This document shows positions 1-12,023 of a stretch of DNA of 64,000 nt, one piece after another (positions within the stretch are counted from its first letter, which is position 1; each line of letters starts with the position of its first letter). The stretch comes from Ptiloglossa arizonensis (lineage: Eukaryota > Arthropoda > Insecta > Hymenoptera > Colletidae). The notes beneath the pieces were generated by a model. That model was not told the origin of the DNA and did not search any database. It worked only from the letters and a program-made list of their open reading frames with translations. The translations under genes were made by a program, and so were the position numbers. The stretch lies in NCBI RefSeq assembly GCF_051014685.1, contig NW_027478458.1, forward strand, positions 1,385,411-1,449,410, written 5' to 3'.

Positions 1-177
1 CCCTAGAGCTTTGTAGTTATTGGTTTCGAGTATCAGACTTGCGAAAATTTTGATGGTTTCTCAACCATTCCTTAACTTCAAACTCCCATATCTCGCGAAC
101 GGATGGACGAACTCGAGAAATTCCTGTTGTATCTGGAAGTAGAAACTCGCCCGATTACAATGGCATGTGTCTTTTTC
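1..177. repeat. Single leading monomer before the first HOR block
   Basis: This monomer (GAGCTTTG start, GGATGGACG, TTGTATCTGGAAG) is followed by a TAGACATTTG junction at 178. The same monomer recurs at 22300, and the same junction into a P monomer recurs at 23008, so the entry into the 13-mer block exists twice in the window. Confidence 0.8.
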
Positions 178-3005
178 CCCTAGACATTTGTAGTTATTGG
201 TTTCGAGTATCAGACTTGCGAAAATTTTGATGGTCTCTCAACCATTCCTTAACTTCAAACTTCCATATCACGCGAACGGATTGACGAACTCGAGAAATTC
301 CCGTTGCATCTGAAAGTAGAACCTCGCCCGATTACAACGGTATGTGTACTTTACCCCTAGGCCATTCGAGTTATTGGTTTCGAGTATCAGACTTGCGAAA
401 ATTTTGATGATTTCTCAACCATTCCTTAACTTCAAACTCCCATATCTCGCGAACGCATTGACGAACTCGAGAAATTCCTGTTGCATGTGAAAGTAGAATC
501 TCGCCCGATCAAATGTTATGTGTATCTTTCCCCTAGGCATTTGTAGTTATTGGTTTCGAGTATCAGACTTGCGAAAATTTTGGTGGTTTCTCAACCATTC
601 CTTAACTTCAAACTCCCATATCTCGCGAACGGATTGACGAACTCGAGAATTTCCTATTGCATCTGAAAGCAGAAACTCGCCCGATTACAACGGTATGTGT
701 ATTTTTCCCCTAGGCCATTGTAGTTATTGGTTTCGAGTATCAGACTTGCGAAAATTTTGATGGTTTCTCAACCATTCCTTAAATTCAAACTTCCATATCT
801 CGCGAACGGATTGACGAACTCGAGAAATTCCCGTTGCATCTGAAAGTAGAACCTCGCCCGATTACAACGGTATGTGTACTTTACCCCTAGGCCATTCCAG
901 TTAATGGTTTCGAGTATCAGACTTGCGAAAATTTTGATGATTTCTCAACCATTCCTTAACTTCAAACTCCCATATCTCGCGAACGCATTGACGAACTCGA
1001 GAAATTCCTGTTGCATGTGAAAGTAGAATCTCGCCCGATCAAATGGTATGTGTATCTTTCCCCTAGGCATTTGTAGTTATTGGTTTCGAGTATCAGACTT
1101 GCCAAAATTTTGATGGTTTCTCAACCATTCCTTAACTTCAAACTCCCATATCTCGCGAACGGATTGACGAACTCGAGAATTTCCTATTGCATCTGAAAGC
1201 AGAAACTCGCCCGATTACAACGGTATGTGTATTTTTCCCCTAGGCCATAGTAGTTATTGATTTCGAGTATCAGACTTGCGAAAATTGTGATGGTTTCTCA
1301 ACCATTCCTTAACTTCAAACTCCCATATCTAGCGAACGGATTGACGAACTCGAGAAATTCCTGTTGCATCTGAAAGTAGAATCTCGCCCGATTACAAAGA
1401 TATGTGTGTTTTCCCCCTAGGGCTTTGTAGTTATTGGTTTCGAGTATCAGACTTGCGAAAATTTTGATGGTTTCTCAACCGTTCCTTAGCTTCAAACTCC
1501 CATATCTCGCGAACGGACTGACGAACTCGAGAAATTCCTGTCGCATCTGAAAGTAGAAACTCGCCCGATTACAATGGTGTGTGTACTTTTCTCTAGGCCA
1601 TTCCAGTTATTGATTTCGAGTATGAGACTTGCGAAAATTTTGTTGGTTTCTCAATCATTCCGTATCTTCAAACTTCCATATCTCGCGAACGCATTGACGA
1701 ACTCGAGAAATTCCTGTTGCATGTGAAAGTAGAATCTCGCCCGATCAAGTGGTATGTGTATCTTTCCCCTAGGCATTTGTAGTTATTGGTTTCGAGTATC
1801 AGACTTGCGAAAATTTTGATGGTTTCTCAACCATTCCTTAACTTCAAACTCCCATATCTCGCGAACGGTTTGACGAACTCGAGAATTTCCTTTTGCATCT
1901 GAATGCAGAAACTCGCCCGATTACAACGGTATGTGTATTTTTCCCCTAGGCCATTGTAGTTATTGGTTTCGCGTATCAGACTTGCGAAAATTTTGATGGT
2001 TTCTCAACCATTCCTTTATTTCAAACTCCCATATCTCGCGAACGGATTGACGAACTCGAGAAATTCCTGTTGCGTCTGAAAGTAGAAACTCGCCCGATTG
2101 CAATGGTGTGTGTACTTTTCCCCTAGGCCATTCCAGTTATTGGTTTCGAGTATCAGACCAGCGAAAATTTTGATGGTTTCTCAACCATTCCTTAACTTCA
2201 AATTCCCATATCCCGCGAACGGATTGACGAACTCGAGAAATACCTGTTGCATCTGAAAGTAGAAACTCGCCCGATTACAACGGTATGTGTATTTTTGCCC
2301 TAGGCCAGTGTAGTTATTGGATTCGAGTATCAGACTTGCGAAAATTTTGATGGTTTCTCAACCATTCCTTAACTTCAAACTCCCATATCTCGCGAACGGA
2401 TTGACGAACTCGAGAATTTCCTATTGCATCTGAAAGCAGAAACTCGCCCGATTGCAACGGTATGTGTATTTTTCCCCTAGGCCATTGTAGTTATTGGTTT
2501 CGAGTATCAGACTTGCGAAAATTTTGATGGTTTCTCAACCATTCCTTAACTTCAAACTCCCATATCACGCGAACGGATTGACGAACTCGAGAATTTCCTA
2601 TTGCATCTGAAAGCAGAAACTCGCCCGATCACAACGGTATGTGTATTTTTCCCCTAGGCCATTGTAGTTATTGGTTTCGAGTATCAGACTTGCGAAAATT
2701 TTGATGGTTTCTCAACCATTCCTTAAATTCAAACTCCCATATCTCGCGAACGGATTGACGAACTCGAGATAATCCTGTTGCATGTGAAAGTAGATAGTCG
2801 CCCGATTACAACGGTATGTGTACTTTTCCCCTTGGCCATTCCAGTTATTGGTTTCGAGTATCAGACTTGCGAAAATTTTGATGGTTTCTCAACCATTCCT
2901 TAACTTCAAACTCCCATATCTCGCGAACGGATTGACGAACTCGAGAATTTCCTATTGCATCTGAAAGAAGAAACTCGCCCGATTACAAAGATATGTGTGT
3001 TTTCC
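178..3005. repeat. 13-mer HOR, copy 1, expanded to 16 monomers
   Basis: Order is P-Q-R-P-Q-R-S-T-U-V-W-X-Y-Z-A-B. The first three monomers are an extra P-Q-R set; the second P (708) starts with CCATTG and has TTAAATTC, so it is a hybrid of an A-like front with a P-type tail. The rest follows the 13-mer order exactly. U is recognisable at 1591 by CTCTAGG in place of CCCTAGG, TATGAGAC and TTTTGTTGG. Confidence 0.85.
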
Positions 3006-6000
3006 CCATAGGCCTTTGTAGTTATTGGTTTCGAGTATCAGACTTGCGAATATTTTGATGGTCTCTCAACCATTCCTTAACTTCAAACTTCCATATCTCG
3101 CGAACGGATTGACGAACTCGAGAAATTCCCGTTGCATCTGAAAGTAGAACCTCGCCCGATTACAACGGTATGTGTACTTTACCCCTAGGCCATTCCAGTT
3201 AATGGTTTCGAGTATCAGACTTGCGAAAATTTTGATGATTTCTCAACCATTCCTTAACTTCAAACTCCCATATCTCGCGAACGCATTGACGAACTCGAGA
3301 AATTCCTGTTGCATGTGAAAGTAGAATCTCGCCCGATCAAATGGTATGTGTATCTTTCCCCTAGGCATTTGTAGTTATTGGTTTCGAGTATCAGACTTGC
3401 CAAAATTTTGATGGTTTCTCAACCATTCCTTAACTTCACACTCCCATATCTCGCGAACGGATTGACGAACTCGAGAATTTCCTATTGCATCTGAAAGCAG
3501 AAACTCGCCCGATTACAACGGTATGTGTATTTTTCCCCTAGGCCATAGTAGTTATTGATTTCGAGTATCAGACTTGCGAAAATTGTGATGGTTTCTCAAC
3601 CATTCCTTAACTTCAAACTCCCATATCTAGCGAACGGATTGACGAACTCGAGAAATTCCTGTTGCATCTGAAAGTAGAAACTCGCCCGATTACAAAGATA
3701 TGTGTGTTTTCCCCCTAGGGCTTTGTAGTTATTGGTTTCGAGTATCAGACTTGCGAAAATTTTGATGGTCTCTCAACCATTCCTTAACTTCAAACTTCCA
3801 TATCTCGCGAACGGATTGACGAACTCGAGAAATTCCCGTTGCATCTGAAAGTAGAACCTCGTCCGATTACAACGGTATGTGTACTTTACCCCTAGGCCAT
3901 TCCAGTTAATGGTTTCGAGTATCAGACTTGCGAAAATTTTGATGATTTCTCAACCATTCCTTAACTTCAAACTCCCATATCTCGCGAACGCATTGACGAA
4001 CTCGAGAAATTCCTGTTGCATGTGAAAGTAGAATCTCGCCCGATCAAATGGTATGTGTATCTTTCCCCTAGGCATTTGTAGTTATTGGTTTCGAGTATCA
4101 GACTTGCCAAAATTTTGATGGTTTCTCAACCATTCCTTAACTTCAAACTCCCATATCTCGCGAACGGATTGACGAACTCGAGAATTTCCTATTGCATCTG
4201 AAAGCAGAAACTCGCCCGATTACAACGGTATGTGTATTTTTCCCCTAGGCCATAGTAGTTATTGATTTCGAGTATCAGACTTGCGAAAATTGTGATGGTT
4301 TCTCAACCATTCCTTAACTTCAAACTCCCATATCTAGCGAACGGATTGACGAACTCGAGAAATTCCTGTTGCATCTGAAAGTAGAATCTCGCCCGATTAC
4401 AAAGATATGTGTGTTTTCCCCCTAGGGCTTTGTAGTTATTGGTTTCGAGTATCAGACTTGCGAAAATTTTGATGGTTTCTCAACCGTTCCTTAGCTTCAA
4501 ACTCCCATATCTCGCGAACGGACTGACGAACTCGAGAAATTCCTGTCGCATCTGAAAGTAGAAACTCGCCCGATTACAATGGTGTGTGTACTTTTCTCTA
4601 GGCCATTCCAGTTATTGATTTCGAGTATGAGACTTGCGAAAATTTTGTTGGTTTCTCAATCATTCCGTATCTTCAAACTTCCATATCTCGCGAACGCATT
4701 GACGAACTCGAGAAATTCCTGTTGCATGTGAAAGTAGAATCTCGCCCGATCAAGTGGTATGTGTATCTTTCCCCTAGGCATTTGTAGTTATTGGTTTCGA
4801 GTATCAGACTTGCGAAAATTTTGATGGTTTCTCAACCATTCCTTAACTTCAAACTCCCATATCTCGCGAACGGTTTGACGAACTCGAGAATTTCCTTTTG
4901 CATCTGAATGCAGAAACTCGCCCGATTACAACGGTATGTGTATTTTTCCCCTAGGCCATTGTAGTTATTGGTTTCGCGTATCAGACTTGCGAAAATTTTG
5001 ATGGTTTCTCAACCATTCCTTTATTTCAAACTCCCATATCTCGCGAACGGATTGACGAACTCGAGAAATTCCTGTTGCGTCTGAAAGTAGAAACTCGCCC
5101 GATTGCAATGGTGTGTGTACTTTTCCCCTAGGCCATTCCAGTTATTGGTTTCGAGTATCAGACCAGCGAAAATTTTGATGGTTTCTCAACCATTCCTTAA
5201 CTTCAAATTCCCATATCCCGCGAACGGATTGACGAACTCGAGAAATACCTGTTGCATCTGAAAGTAGAAACTCGCCCGATTACAACGGTATGTGTATTTT
5301 TGCCCTGGGCCAGTGTAGTTATTGGATTCGAGTATCAGACTTGCGAAAATTTTGATGGTTTCTCAACCATTCCTTAACTTCAAACTCCCATATCTCGCGA
5401 ACGGATTGACGAACTCGAGAATTTCCTATTGCATCTGAAAGCAGAAACTCGCCCGATTGCAACGGTATGTGTATTTTTCCCCTAGGCCATTGTAGTTATT
5501 GGTTTCGAGTATCAGACTTGCGAAAATTTTGATGGTTTCTCAACCATTCCTTAACTTCAAACTCCCATATCACGCGAACGGATTGACGAACTCGAGAATT
5601 TCCTATTGCATCTGAAAGCAGAAACTCGCCCGATCACAACGGTATGTGTATTTTTCCCCTAGGCCATTGTAGTTATTGGTTTCGAGTATCAGACTTGCGA
5701 AAATTTTGATGGTTTCTCAACCATTCCTTAAATTCAAACTCCCATATCTCGCGAACGGATTGACGAACTCGAGATAATCCTGTTGCATGTGAAAGTAGAA
5801 AGTCGCCCGATTACAACGGTATGTGTACTTTTCCCCTAGGCCATTCCAGTTATTGGTTTCGAGTATCAGACTTGCGAAAATTTTGATGGTTTCTCAACCA
5901 TTCCTTAACTTCAAACTCCCATATCTCGCGAACGGATTGACGAACTCGAGAATTTCCTATTGCATCTGAAAGCAGAAACTCGCCCGATTACAAAGATATG

Positions 6001-6010
6001 TGTGTTTTCC
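3006..6010. repeat. 13-mer HOR, copy 2, expanded to 17 monomers
   Basis: Order is P-Q-R-S-P-Q-R-S-T-U-V-W-X-Y-Z-A-B, 3,005 bp. The extra four monomers (P-Q-R-S, about 707 bp) are a tandem duplication; the second P (3713) carries a T-type GGCTTTG front, showing where the exchange joined. Landmarks repeat from copy 1 at +3,005 bp: the CCATAG start (3006 to 6011) and the CTCTAG of U (1591 to 4596). Confidence 0.9.
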
Positions 6011-8309
6011 CCATAGGCCTTTGTAGTTATTGGTTTCGAGTATCAGACTTGCGAATATTTTGATGGTCTCTCAACCATTCCTTAACTTCAAACTTCCATA
6101 TCTCGCGAACGGATTGACGAACTCGAGAAATTCCCGTTGCATCTGAAAGTAGAACCTCGCCCGATTACAACGGTATGTGTACTTTACCCCTAGGCCATTC
6201 CAGTTAATGGTTTCGAGTATCAGACTTGCGAAAATTTTGATGATTTCTCAACCATTCCTTAACTTCAAACTCCCATATCTCGCGAACGCATTGACGAACT
6301 CGAGAAATTCCTGTTGCATGTGAAAGTAGAATCTCGCCCGATCAAATGGTATGTGTATCTTTCCCCTAGGCATTTGTAGTTATTGGTTTCGAGTATCAGA
6401 CTTGCCAAAATTTTGATGGTTTCTCAACCATTCCTTAACTTCACACTCCCATATCTCGCGAACGGATTGACGAACTCGAGAATTTCCTATTGCATCTGAA
6501 AGCAGAAACTCGCCCGATTACAACGGTATGTGTATTTTTCCCCTAGGCCATAGTAGTTATTGATTTCGAGTATCAGACTTGCGAAATTTGTGATGGTTTC
6601 TCAACCATTCCTTAACTTCAAACTCCCATATCTAGCGAACGGATTGACGAACTCGAGAAATTCCTGTTGCATCTGAAATTAGAAACTCGCCCGATTACAA
6701 AGATATGTGTGTTTTCCCCCTAGGGCTTTGTAGTTATTGGTTTCGAGTATCAGACTTGCGAAAATTTTGATGGTTTCTCAACCGTTCCTTAGCTTCAAAA
6801 CTCCCATATCTCGCGAACGGATTGACGAACTCGAGAAATTCCTGTCGCATCTGAAAGTAGAAACTCGCCCGATTACAATGGTGTGTGTACTTTTCTCTAG
6901 GCCATTCCAGTTATTGATTTCGAGTATGAGACTTGCGAAAATTTTGTTGGTTTCTCAATCATTCCGTATCTTCAAACTTCCATATCTCGCGAACGCATTG
7001 ACGAACTCGAGAAATTCCTGTTGCATGTGAAAGTAGAATCTCGCCCGATCAAGTGGTATGTGTATCTTTCCCCTAGGCATTTGTAGTTATTGGTTTCGAG
7101 TATCAGACTTGCGAAAATTTTGTTGGTTTCTCAACCATTCCTTAACTTCAAACTCCCATATCTAGCGAACGGATTGACGAACTCGAGAAATTCCTGTTGC
7201 ATCTGAAAGTAGAAACTCGCCCGATTACAAAGATATGTGTGTTTTCCCCCTAGGGCTTTGTAGTTATTGGTTTCGAGTATCAGACTTGCGAAAATTTTGA
7301 TGGTTTCTCAACCATTCCTTTATTTCAAACTCCCATATCTCGCGAACGGATTGACGAACTCGAGAAATTCCTGTTGCGTCTGAAAGTAGAAACTCGCCCG
7401 ATTGCAATGGTGTGTGTACTTTTCCCCTAGGCCATTCCAGTTATTGGTTTCGAGTATCAGACCAGCGAAAATTTTGATGGTTTCTCAACCATTCCTTAAC
7501 TTCAAATTCCCATATCCCGCGAACGGATTGACGAACTCGAGAAATACCTGTTGCATCTGAAAGTAGAAACTCGCCCGATTACAACGGTATGTGTATTTTT
7601 GCCCTAGGCCAGTGTTGTTATTGGATTCGAGTATCAGACTTGCGAAAATTTTGATGGTTTCTCAACCATTCCTTAACTTCAAACTCCCATATCTCGCGAA
7701 CGGATTGACGAACTCGAGAATTTCCTATTGCATCTGAAAGCAGAAACTCGCCCGATTGCAACGGTATGTGTATTTTTCCCCTAGGCCATTGTAGTTATTG
7801 GTTTCGAGTATCAGACTTGCGAAAATTTTGATGGTTTCTCAACCATTCCTTAACTTCAAACTCCCATATCACGCGAACGGATTGACGAACTCGAGAATTT
7901 CCTATTGCATCTGAAAGCAGAAACTCGCCCGATCGCAACGGTATGTGTATTTTTCCCCTAGGCCATTGTAGTTATTGGTTTCGAGTATCAGACTTGCGAA
8001 AATTTTGATGGTTTCTCAACCATTCCTTAAATTCAAACTCCCATATCTCGCGAACGGATTGACGAACTCGAGATAATCCTGTTGCATGTGAAAGTAGAAA
8101 GTCGCCCGATTACAACGGTATGTGTACTTTTCCCCTAGGCCATTCCAGTTATTGGTTTCGAGTATCAGACTTGCGAAAATTTTGATGGTTTCTCAACCAT
8201 TCCTTAACTTCAAACTCCCATATCTCGCGAACGAATTGACGAACTCGAGAATTTCCTATTGCATCTGAAAGCAGAAACTCGCCCGATTACAAAGATATGT
8301 GTGTTTTCC
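6011..8309. repeat. 13-mer HOR, copy 3 (13 monomers, two hybrids)
   Basis: This copy has 2,299 bp and 13 monomers. Positions 7 and 8 are hybrids instead of V and W. The monomer at 7071 has a V front, the TTTTGTTGG of U and the TCTAGCG plus CAAAGATATG of S. The next has a T front (GGGCTTTG) and the CCTTTATTTC body of W. The same two hybrids recur at 26365 and after, so they predate the large duplication. One extra A at 6797-6800 shifts the reading frame. Confidence 0.88.
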
Positions 8310-10430
8310 CCATAGGCCTTTGTAGTTATTGGTTTCGAGTATCAGACTTGCGAATATTTTGATGGTCTTTCAACCATTCCTTAACTTCAAACTTCCATAT
8401 CTCGCGAACGGATTGACGAACTCGAGAAATTCCCGTTGCATCTGAAAGTAGAACCTCGCCCGATTACAACGGTATGTGTACTTTACCCCTAGGCCATTCC
8501 AGTTAATGGTTTCGAGTATCAGACTTGCGAAAATTTTGATGATTTCTCAACCATTCCTTAACTTCAAACTCCCATATCTCGCGAACGCATTGACGAACTC
8601 GAGAAATTCCTGTTGCATGTGAAAGTAGAATCTCGCACGATCAAATGGTATGTGTATCTTTCCCCTAGGCATTTGTAGTTATTGGTTTCGAGTATCAGAC
8701 TTGCCAAAATTTTGATGGTTTCTCAACCATTCCTTAACTTCAAACTCCCATATCTCGCGAACGGATTGACGAACTCGAGAATTTCCTATTGCATCTGAAA
8801 GCAGAAACTCGCCCGATTACAACGGTATGTGTATTTTTCCCCTAGGCCATAGTAGTTATTGATTTCGAGTATCAGACTTGCGAAAATTGTGATGGTTTCT
8901 CAACCATTCCTTAACTTCAAACTCCCATATCTAGCGAACGGATTGACGAACTCGAGAAATTCCTGTTGCATCTGAAAGTAGAAACTCGCCCGATTACAAA
9001 GATATGTGTGTTTTCCCCCTAGGGCTTTGTAGTTATTGGTTTCGAGTATCAGACTTGCGAAAATTTTGATGGTTTCTCAACCGTTCCTTAGCTTCAAACT
9101 CCCATAACTCGCGAACGGATTGACGAACTCGAGAAATTCCTGTCGCATCTGAAAGTAGAAACTCGCCCGATTACAATGGTGTGTGTACTTTTCTCTAGGC
9201 CATTCCAGTTATTGATTTCGAGTATGAGACTTGCGAAAATTTTGTTGGTTTCTCAATCATTCCGTATCTTCAAACTTCCATATCTCGCGAACGCAATGAC
9301 GAACTCGAGAAATTCCTGTTGCATGTGAAAGTAGAATCTCGCCCGATCAAGTGGTATGTGTATCTTTCCCCTAGGCATTTGTAGTTATTGGTTTCGAGTA
9401 TCAGACTTGCGAAAATTTTGATGGTTTCTCAACCATTCCTTAACTTCAAACTCCCATATCTCGCGAACGGTTTGACGAACTCGAGAATTTCCTATTGCGT
9501 CTGAATGCAGAAACTCGCCCGATTACAACGGTATGTGTATTTTTCCCCTAGGCCATTGTAGTTATTGGTTTCGCGTATCAGACTTGCGAAAATTTTGATG
9601 GTTTCTCAACCATTCCTTTATTTCAAACTCCCATATCTCGCGAACGGATTGACGAACTCGAGAAATTCCTGTTGCGTCTGAAAGTAGAAACTCGCCCGAT
9701 TGCAATGGTGTGTGTACTTTTCCCCTAGGCCATTCCAGTTATTGGTTTCGAGTATCAGACCAGCGAAAATTTTGATGGTTTCTCAACCATTCCTTAACTT
9801 CAAATTCCCATATCCCGCGAACGGATTGACGAACTCGAGAAATACCTGTTGCATCTGAAAGTAGAAACTCGCCCGATTACAACGGTATGTGTATTTTTGC
9901 CCTAGGCCAGTGTAGTTATTGGATTCGAGTATCAGACTTGCGAAAATTTTGATGGTTTCTCAACCATTCCTTAACTTCAAACTCCCATATCTCGCGAACG
10001 GATTGACGAACTCGAGAATTTCCTATTGCATCTGAAAGCAGAAACTCGCCCGATTGCAACGGTATGTGTATTTTTCCCCTAGGCCATTGTAGTTATTGGT
10101 TTCGAGTATCAGACTTGCGAAAATTTTGATGGTTTCTCAACCATTCCTTAAATTCAAACTCCCATATCTCGCGAACGGATTGACGAACTCGAGATAATCC
10201 TGTTGCATGTGAAGGTAGAAAGTCGCCCGATTACAACGGTATGTGTACTTTTCCCCTAGGCCATTCCAGTTATTGGTTTCGAGTATCAGAATTGCGAAAA
10301 TTTTGATGGTTTCTCAACCATTCCTTAACTTCAAACTCCCATATCTCGCGAACGGATTGACGAACTCGAGAATTTCCTATTGCATCTGAAAGCAGAAACT
10401 CGCCCGATTACAAAGATATGTGTGTTTTCC
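8310..10430. repeat. 13-mer HOR, copy 4, 12 monomers (Z lost)
   Basis: Order is P-Q-R-S-T-U-V-W-X-Y-A-B, 2,121 bp. The Z monomer (TATCACGCG, GATCACAACGG) is missing between Y and A around 10080. The same shortened copy recurs at 27604-29724. Sequence after 10430 starts like P (CATAGGCC, GAATATTTTG) but continues as a different monomer, ending the regular HOR. Confidence 0.88.
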
Positions 10431-12023
10431 CCATAGGCCTTTGTAGTTATTGGTTTCGAGTATCAGACTTGCGAATATTTTGATGGTTTCTCAACCATTC
10501 CTTAACTTCAAATTCCCATATCTCGCGAACGGATTGACGAACTCGAGAAATTCCTGTTGCATCTGATAGTAGAAACGCGCCCGATTACAACGGTATGTGT
10601 ATTTTTCCCCTAGGCCATTGTAGTAATTGGTTTCGAGTATCAGACCAGCGAAAATTTTGATGGTTTCTCAAGCATTCCTTAACTTCAAACTTCCATATCT
10701 CGCGAACGGATTGACGAACTCGAGAAATTCCTGTTGCATGTGGAAGTACAAACTCGCCCGATTACAACAGTATGTGTATTTTTCCCCTAGGCCTTTCTAG
10801 TTATTGGTTTCGAGTATCAGACTTGCGAAAATTTTGATGGTTTCTCAACCATTCCTTAACTTCAAAGTCCCATAACTCGCGAACGGATTGACCAAATCGA
10901 GAAATTCCTGCTGCATGTGGAAGTAGAAACTCGCCCGATTACAACGGTATGTGTATTTTTCCCCTAGGCCTTTGTAGTTATTGGTTTCGAGTACCAGACA
11001 TGCGGAAATTTTGATGGTCTCTCAACCATTCCTTAACTTCACACTCCCATATCTCGCAAACGGATTGCCGAACTCGAGAATTTCCTATGGCATCAGAAAG
11101 CAGAAGCTCGCACGATTACATTGGTGTGTGTACTTTTCCCCTAGGCCATTCCAGTTGTTGGTTTCGAGTATCAGACCAGCGAAAATTTTGATGGTTTCTC
11201 AAGCATGCGTTAACATCAAACTCCCATATCTCGCGAACGCATTGACGAACTCGAGAAATTCCTGTTGTATCTGGAAGTAGAAACTCGCCCGATTACAATG
11301 GTATGTGTCTTTTTCCCCTAGACATTTGTAGTTATTGGTTTCGAGTATCAGACTTGCGAAAATTTTGATGGTTTCTCAAACATTCCTTAACTTCAAACTC
11401 CCATATCTCGCGAACGGATCGACGAACTCGAGAAATTCCTGTTGTATCTGAAAGTAGAAACTCGCCCGATTACAACGGTATGTGTATTTTTCCCCTAGGC
11501 CGTTGTAGTTATCGGTTTCGAGTATCAGACTTGCGAAAATTTTGATTGTTTCTCCACCACTCCTTAACTTCAAACGCCCATTTCTCGCGAACGGATTGAC
11601 GAACTCGAGAAATTCCTGTTGTATGTGAAAGTAGAAACTCGCCCAATTACAATGGTGTGTGTACTTTTCCCCTAGGCCATTCCAGTTATTGGTTTCGAGT
11701 ATCAGACTTGCGAAAATTTTGATGGTTTCTCAACCATTCCTTAACTGCACACTCCCATATCTCGCGAACGGATTGCCGAACTCGAGAATTTCCTATTGCA
11801 TCAGAAAGCAGAAGCTCGCCCGATTACAATGGTATGTGTATTTTTGCCCTAGGCCGTAGTGGTTATAGGTTTCGAGTATCAGACTTGCGAAAATTGTGAT
11901 GGTTTCTAAACCATTCCTTAACTTCAAACTCCCATATCTCGCGAACGGAATGACGAACTCGAAAAGTTCCTGTTGCACCTGAAAGTAGAAACTCGCCCGA
12001 TTACAAAGGTATGTGTATTTTTC
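10431..12023. repeat. 9-monomer unit, single copy
   Basis: Nine monomers (1,593 bp) run from a P-like front with a GATAGTAGAAACGCG tail to a CCGTAGTGG monomer with the long palindrome at 11899-11914. The segment corresponds to the tandem 9-mer at 29725-32909. It differs from the first copy there near 11500-11600, where this one has GATTGTTTCTCCACC and the other has a T-type CCGTTCCTTAGC. Confidence 0.8.
11899..11914. other. Extended palindrome ATGGTTT-CT-AAACCAT, exemplar
   Basis: The two 7-bp arms are separated by two bases. The same form occurs in monomers that begin CCGTAGTGG or CCATAGTGG, for example those starting near 13970, 16799, 32733, 41410, 44240, 49020 and 60353; at 18568 and 34857 the centre is CC. 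These monomers also share GGAATGACG and, in most cases, GAACTCGAAAA and GTTGCACCTG tails, and replace AAAATTTT by AAAATTGT. Confidence 0.75.
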
